Below are positions 14,786 to 17,714 of a stretch of DNA of 17,714 nucleotides, one piece after another; positions within the stretch are counted from its first letter, which is position 1, and each line of letters starts with the position of its first letter. The position numbers were made by a program, and so were the translations under genes. The stretch covers positions 1-17,714 of the forward strand of contig CAYGTS010000042.1 in the NCBI GenBank assembly GCA_964352905.1, given 5' to 3'. This DNA is from CAYGTS01 sp964352905. Lineage in GTDB: Bacteria; Pseudomonadota; Gammaproteobacteria; JAHCLG01. The notes under the pieces were generated by a model. That model saw nothing but the letters and a program-made list of their open reading frames with translations, searched no databases and had not been told where the DNA came from.

Positions 14786-16051
14786 TTAAGCGGGTACAAA
14801 CGCTTGATTTAATTTTTTAGGTACCAAGACATTTTTCAAACGCACATAATCAGGTAAACCGTGTTGATAAACAGGGTAAGCTTCACCTTGAATGAGCGGC
14901 AATAAATATTGTTTACACGTTGCAGTAATGCCAAACCCATCATGTGTAATAAAATCACGCGGCACACATTTTTCATGATTAGCCACTTCTTGCAAAGCAA
15001 CTTTATCAATGCGCCATGCGTAAGGATCATGACTTTCACGTACAATATTCACCATCACAGCATCATCGCCATTCACTGCAAATTCAACCGCAGCTTTACC
15101 CACAGCATACGCTTGCTCTAAATCAGTTTGCGAAGCAATGTGACGCGCAGAGCGTTGCAAATAATCAGCCACCGCCCAATGGTATTTATAATTTAATTTT
15201 TGTTTGACTAAATTTGCAATCACCGGTGCTACGCCACCTAATTGTTTGTGCCCAAACGCATCATGCGTGCCAGCTTCGGCTAAAAACTCACCGCTTTTAT
15301 TTTTTAAACCTTCAGACACGGCAATCACGCAATAATCATAATGTTCAACCGCGTGTTTAACTTTAGCTAAAAATGCCGCTTCATCAAAGGCAATTTCGGG
15401 GAATAAAATAATATGTGGCGGATCGGATTCTTGTTGTTTAGCGATCCCACTACTTGCCGCAATCCAACCGGCATGGCGGCCCATCACTTCCATAATAAAG
15501 ACTTTGGTTGAAGTTTTCGCCATCGAAGCGACATCAAAACCTGCCTCTTGGATTGAAACCGCCACATACTTAGCCACCGATCCAAAGCCAGGGCAGCAAT
15601 CGGTATGATATAAATCATTATCCACCGTTTTGGGGATGCCAATGCATTGAATAGGGTAGTTTAGCTGGCGACTCATTTGTGACACTTTGTGCGCGGTATC
15701 TTGCGAATCACCGCCACCGTTATAGAAAAAATAGCCAATATCATGTGCGGCAAACACTTCAATCAAGCGCTTATATTCCGCTTGGTTTTCTTGTAAACCT
15801 TTCAACTTATAACGACAAGAACCGAACGCACCGCCGGGCGTATAACGCAACTTAGCAATCGCTTCAGGATTTTCGAGGCTAGTATCAATCAGCTCTTCAT
15901 GCAGCGCACCCAAAATACCATTCTTACCCGCATACACTTTAGCGATTTTGTTTTGATACTGCGCTGCCGTTTCAATCACACCACATGCACTGGCATTAAT
16001 AACCGCAGTAACCCCGCCCGATTGCGCATAAAACGCGTTTTTTACCGTCAT
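14786..16051 (-). CDS. pfp: 6-phosphofructokinase, probably pyrophosphate-dependent
   Basis: This enzyme phosphorylates fructose 6-phosphate to fructose 1,6-bisphosphate; PPi-dependent forms work reversibly in glycolysis and gluconeogenesis. The protein has 421 residues, longer than the 320-residue ATP enzymes of the E. coli PfkA type. Motifs are AQSGGVTAVINAS (9-21), YNGGGDSQDT (110-119), IPKTVDND (139-146) and MGRHAGW (190-196). Lys141 in PKTVDND and Asp115 in GGGDS replace the two glycines that favour ATP in PfkA, the recognised signature of PPi use. Asp144 is the expected base. AGAGGAAA lies about 11 bases before the ATG. It is first in the pfp-panB-panC-lipB cluster; only a weak promoter candidate is seen upstream (TAAAAT at 16088-16093, minus). 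Confidence 0.9.
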   Translation of the reverse strand: MTVKNAFYAQSGGVTAVINASACGVIETAAQYQNKIAKVYAGKNGILGALHEELIDTSLENPEAIAKLRYTPGGAFGSCRYKLKGLQENQAEYKRLIEVFAAHDIGYFFYNGGGDSQDTAHKVSQMSRQLNYPIQCIGIPKTVDNDLYHTDCCPGFGSVAKYVAVSIQEAGFDVASMAKTSTKVFIMEVMGRHAGWIAASSGIAKQQESDPPHIILFPEIAFDEAAFLAKVKHAVEHYDYCVIAVSEGLKNKSGEFLAEAGTHDAFGHKQLGGVAPVIANLVKQKLNYKYHWAVADYLQRSARHIASQTDLEQAYAVGKAAVEFAVNGDDAVMVNIVRESHDPYAWRIDKVALQEVANHEKCVPRDFITHDGFGITATCKQYLLPLIQGEAYPVYQHGLPDYVRLKNVLVPKKLNQAFVPA

Positions 16052-16121
16052 TATCGAGAGTTTCCTCTTGTTCGTAAATTGGCCACGATTTTAAAACTTT
16101 TACGCTAGATTGCATAGGTTT

Positions 16122-16209
16122 TTCTCAATGAGCCAATTGAACCAATTAGGCCTGCCCTGGTGGGTTCTCAATGAGCCAATTGTGAACCAGTTAGGGCAGG
16201 CCTGGTTGG
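16122..16209. repeat. Tandem and inverted repeats between pfp and mpl
   Basis: An 18-base sequence, TTCTCAATGAGCCAATTG, occurs at 16122-16139 and 16165-16182, heading two units of about 43 bases. The units also share AACCA(A/G)TTAGG. GGCCTGCCCT (16149-16158) in the first and AGGGCAGGCC (16193-16202) in the second are perfect reverse complements, so the core is flipped between units. Within the second unit GGTTCTCAAT (16163-16172) pairs with ATTGTGAACC (16179-16188) at nine of ten positions. Function is unknown: a regulator-binding region or a small repeat element are both possible. Confidence 0.7.
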
Positions 16210-16224
16210 TTCAGGATGAGTTGA

Positions 16225-16253
16225 TTGATTAGTGGTGAGTGAATCAGTATGAT
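16225..16253 (+). promoter_or_regulatory. Candidate sigma70-type promoter for mpl
   Basis: TTGATT (16225-16230, 4/6) and TATGAT (16248-16253, 5/6) are 17 bases apart. Transcription would start near 16260, after the upstream in-frame ATG at 16249, leaving a leader of about 28 bases before the ATG at 16288. Confidence 0.45.
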
Positions 16254-16287
16254 CAAGCGCGAAAGAATAGCAGTAGGGTTCAACGTT

Positions 16288-17664
16288 ATGCGCGTACATT
16301 TTTTAGGTATTTGTGGAACATTCATGGCGGGTTTGGCGGTTGTCGCTAAAAATATGGGTTATCAGGTGAGTGGCGCTGATTATCATGTTTATCCACCCAT
16401 GAGCACTCAGCTTGAACAGCATGATATCACGATTTATCAAGGTTATGATGAAGCTCAGTTTGCCACAAGGCCGGATTTAGTGGTGATTGGGAATGCGATG
16501 TCGCGCGGTAATCCTGCGGTTGAATTTATTTTGGCTAACAATATACCTTATATTTCTGGGCCGCAGTGGCTATATGAGCATGTCTTAAAAAATCGTTGGG
16601 TGTTGGCGGTTGCGGGTACGCATGGCAAAACGACAACGACGAGTATGTTGGCATGGATTTTACACTATGCCGGTTTAAATCCAGGTTATTTGATAGGTGG
16701 CGTGGCGAATAATTTTGTTGATTCTGCCAATATTGGGCAATCGCCCTTTTTCGTGATTGAAGCCGATGAATATGACAGTGCTTTTTTTGATAAACGATCT
16801 AAATTTTTGCATTATCATCCGCGTACGTTAATTTTAAATAATCTTGAATATGATCATGCTGATATTTTTTCAGATTTAGCTGCAATTGAAAAACAATTCC
16901 ATCATTTAGTGAGAACGGTTCCTAATAATGGTTTAATTATCATGCCTGATCACGAGCCTGCACTGCAACGCGTTATTGAACAGGGTTGTTGGACACCTGT
17001 GATTAGCTATAATTTGGAATATGGCAAATACCACGTGGCTAATTTAACATTGGATAGTAGCTGCTTTGATGTGATCAAGGATGATAAAAAAATTGCAACA
17101 GTGAATTGGCCAATGCTAGGTTTACATAACGTTAAAAATGCGTTATCCGCATTAATTGCTGCAGAGCATGTTGGTGTAACCCTAGAACAGGGTATTGCGG
17201 CGTTAAATGAATTTAAAGGCGTGAAAAAACGCATGGAATTTAAAGGTGAAGTTAATCAGGTTAAAATATTTGATGATTTTGCACATCATCCCAGTGCTAT
17301 TAAAACCACGTTAGAAGGATTACGAAATAAGGTGGGATCGCAGCGTATTTTTGCGATCATTGAATTAAGCTCCTACACCATGCGTGAAGGTACGTTAAAA
17401 GAAGGCTTAATCACCAGTGTTGCCGATGCCGATTTCGTGTACTTTAAAAACCCAGAGAAATTAACTTGGGATTTACGCGAGGCAGTAAAAGAAATGCCAG
17501 TACCAGCGAAAGTTTTAAAAGATGTTGATGCGATTATTGCTGAAGTTTTAACGCGACTAAAACCGAAAGATGCGATTTTAGTGATGGCTAAGACTAATTT
17601 TGATAATATTCATGAAAAGTTGAAAACAGCAATAGAGCGTGCTTTTTCAGAGGCGAAATTGTAA
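16288..17664 (+). CDS. mpl: UDP-N-acetylmuramate:L-alanyl-gamma-D-glutamyl-meso-diaminopimelate ligase (Mpl)
   Basis: Mpl attaches the recycled tripeptide L-Ala-gamma-D-Glu-meso-DAP to UDP-MurNAc in cytoplasmic murein recycling, common in Gram-negative bacteria. From this start the protein has 458 residues (457 in E. coli). The opening MRVHFLGICGTFMAGLA matches the family N-terminus. Mur-ligase motifs are the P-loop GTHGKTTTTSM (110-120), EADEYDSAFFDKRS (158-171) and LNNLEYDHADIF (183-194). A TAGGG sequence 9 bases upstream and the promoter at 16225-16253 support this start; the ATG at 16249 would add 13 unconserved residues. The TAA stop lies at the very start of repeat R2 copy C. Confidence 0.95.
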   Translation: MRVHFLGICGTFMAGLAVVAKNMGYQVSGADYHVYPPMSTQLEQHDITIYQGYDEAQFATRPDLVVIGNAMSRGNPAVEFILANNIPYISGPQWLYEHVLKNRWVLAVAGTHGKTTTTSMLAWILHYAGLNPGYLIGGVANNFVDSANIGQSPFFVIEADEYDSAFFDKRSKFLHYHPRTLILNNLEYDHADIFSDLAAIEKQFHHLVRTVPNNGLIIMPDHEPALQRVIEQGCWTPVISYNLEYGKYHVANLTLDSSCFDVIKDDKKIATVNWPMLGLHNVKNALSALIAAEHVGVTLEQGIAALNEFKGVKKRMEFKGEVNQVKIFDDFAHHPSAIKTTLEGLRNKVGSQRIFAIIELSSYTMREGTLKEGLITSVADADFVYFKNPEKLTWDLREAVKEMPVPAKVLKDVDAIIAEVLTRLKPKDAILVMAKTNFDNIHEKLKTAIERAFSEAKL

Positions 17665-17714
17665 CTACTCACTCCGTAGCAGGGAACGCCCATATTTGGG
17701 CTAAAAACGGCGAA
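17660..17714 (+). repeat. Palindromic repeat R2, copy C (truncated by the window end)
   Basis: The segment matches 12113-12167 with one difference (AACGGCG instead of AACAGCG) and includes the GCCCA/TGGGC hairpin. It starts within the last sense codon of mpl and supplies its TAA stop. The right arm lies outside the window. Confidence 0.8.

Noticed and set aside
16249..16287. Upstream in-frame ATG extending Mpl by 13 residues
   Set aside because: It overlaps the -10 of the predicted promoter, adds residues not found in the family and gives a protein longer than usual. The ATG at 16288 matches the family N-terminus.

Overview
The window is a chromosomal segment of a bacterium, most likely a gammaproteobacterium. 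The evidence is the gene layout: gltA is transcribed away from sdhCDAB-sucABCD, the same arrangement as in Escherichia coli. The proteins align with the E. coli family members at nearly identical lengths and with every catalytic residue I checked in the expected position. The AT-leaning base composition, a PPi-type phosphofructokinase and abundant palindromic repeats make an intracellular or host-associated lineage such as Legionellales/Coxiellaceae plausible. That placement is inference.

Layout. Positions 1-172 hold repeat fragments downstream of gltA. gltA (173-1468, minus) encodes citrate synthase. A divergent intergenic region (1469-1920) holds promoters for both directions and a palindromic repeat. 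Next come sdhC, sdhD, sdhA and sdhB (1921-5126), overlapping or nearly abutting, then sucA (5158-7968). A 60-bp tandem repeat array broken by a 100-N assembly gap (7961-8498) separates sucA from sucB (8671-9867). A 120-bp palindrome (9879-9998) and a good sigma70-type promoter (10005-10032) precede sucC and sucD (10062-12106). Two further palindromic elements fill the convergent gap 12107-12515. The minus-strand cluster pfp-panB-panC-lipB (16051 down to 12516) is tightly packed. A divergent gap with direct and inverted repeats (16122-16209) leads to mpl (16288-17664, plus), which ends inside another repeat copy.

How the genes fit together. gltA, sdhCDAB, sucAB and sucCD encode citrate synthase, succinate dehydrogenase, the E1 and E2 parts of 2-oxoglutarate dehydrogenase, and succinyl-CoA synthetase. 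The E3 subunit (lpd) is not in the window. The opposing cluster supplies factors those enzymes need: LipB starts lipoylation of SucB, and PanB and PanC make pantothenate, the precursor of CoA and of the ACP arm on which LipB's octanoyl substrate is carried. Pfp is a glycolytic/gluconeogenic enzyme that appears PPi-dependent. Mpl recycles cell-wall peptide.

No clearly new multigene system is visible. The unusual part is non-coding: at least three families of palindromic repeats lie in nearly every longer intergenic gap. They interrupt the suc operon twice and appear to supply the stop codons of sucA and mpl. I call them R1 (GTCATTGCGAG...GCAATCC), R2 (TAAAAACAGCG...CGCTGTTTTTA) and R3 (TTTCATTTTGC-type).
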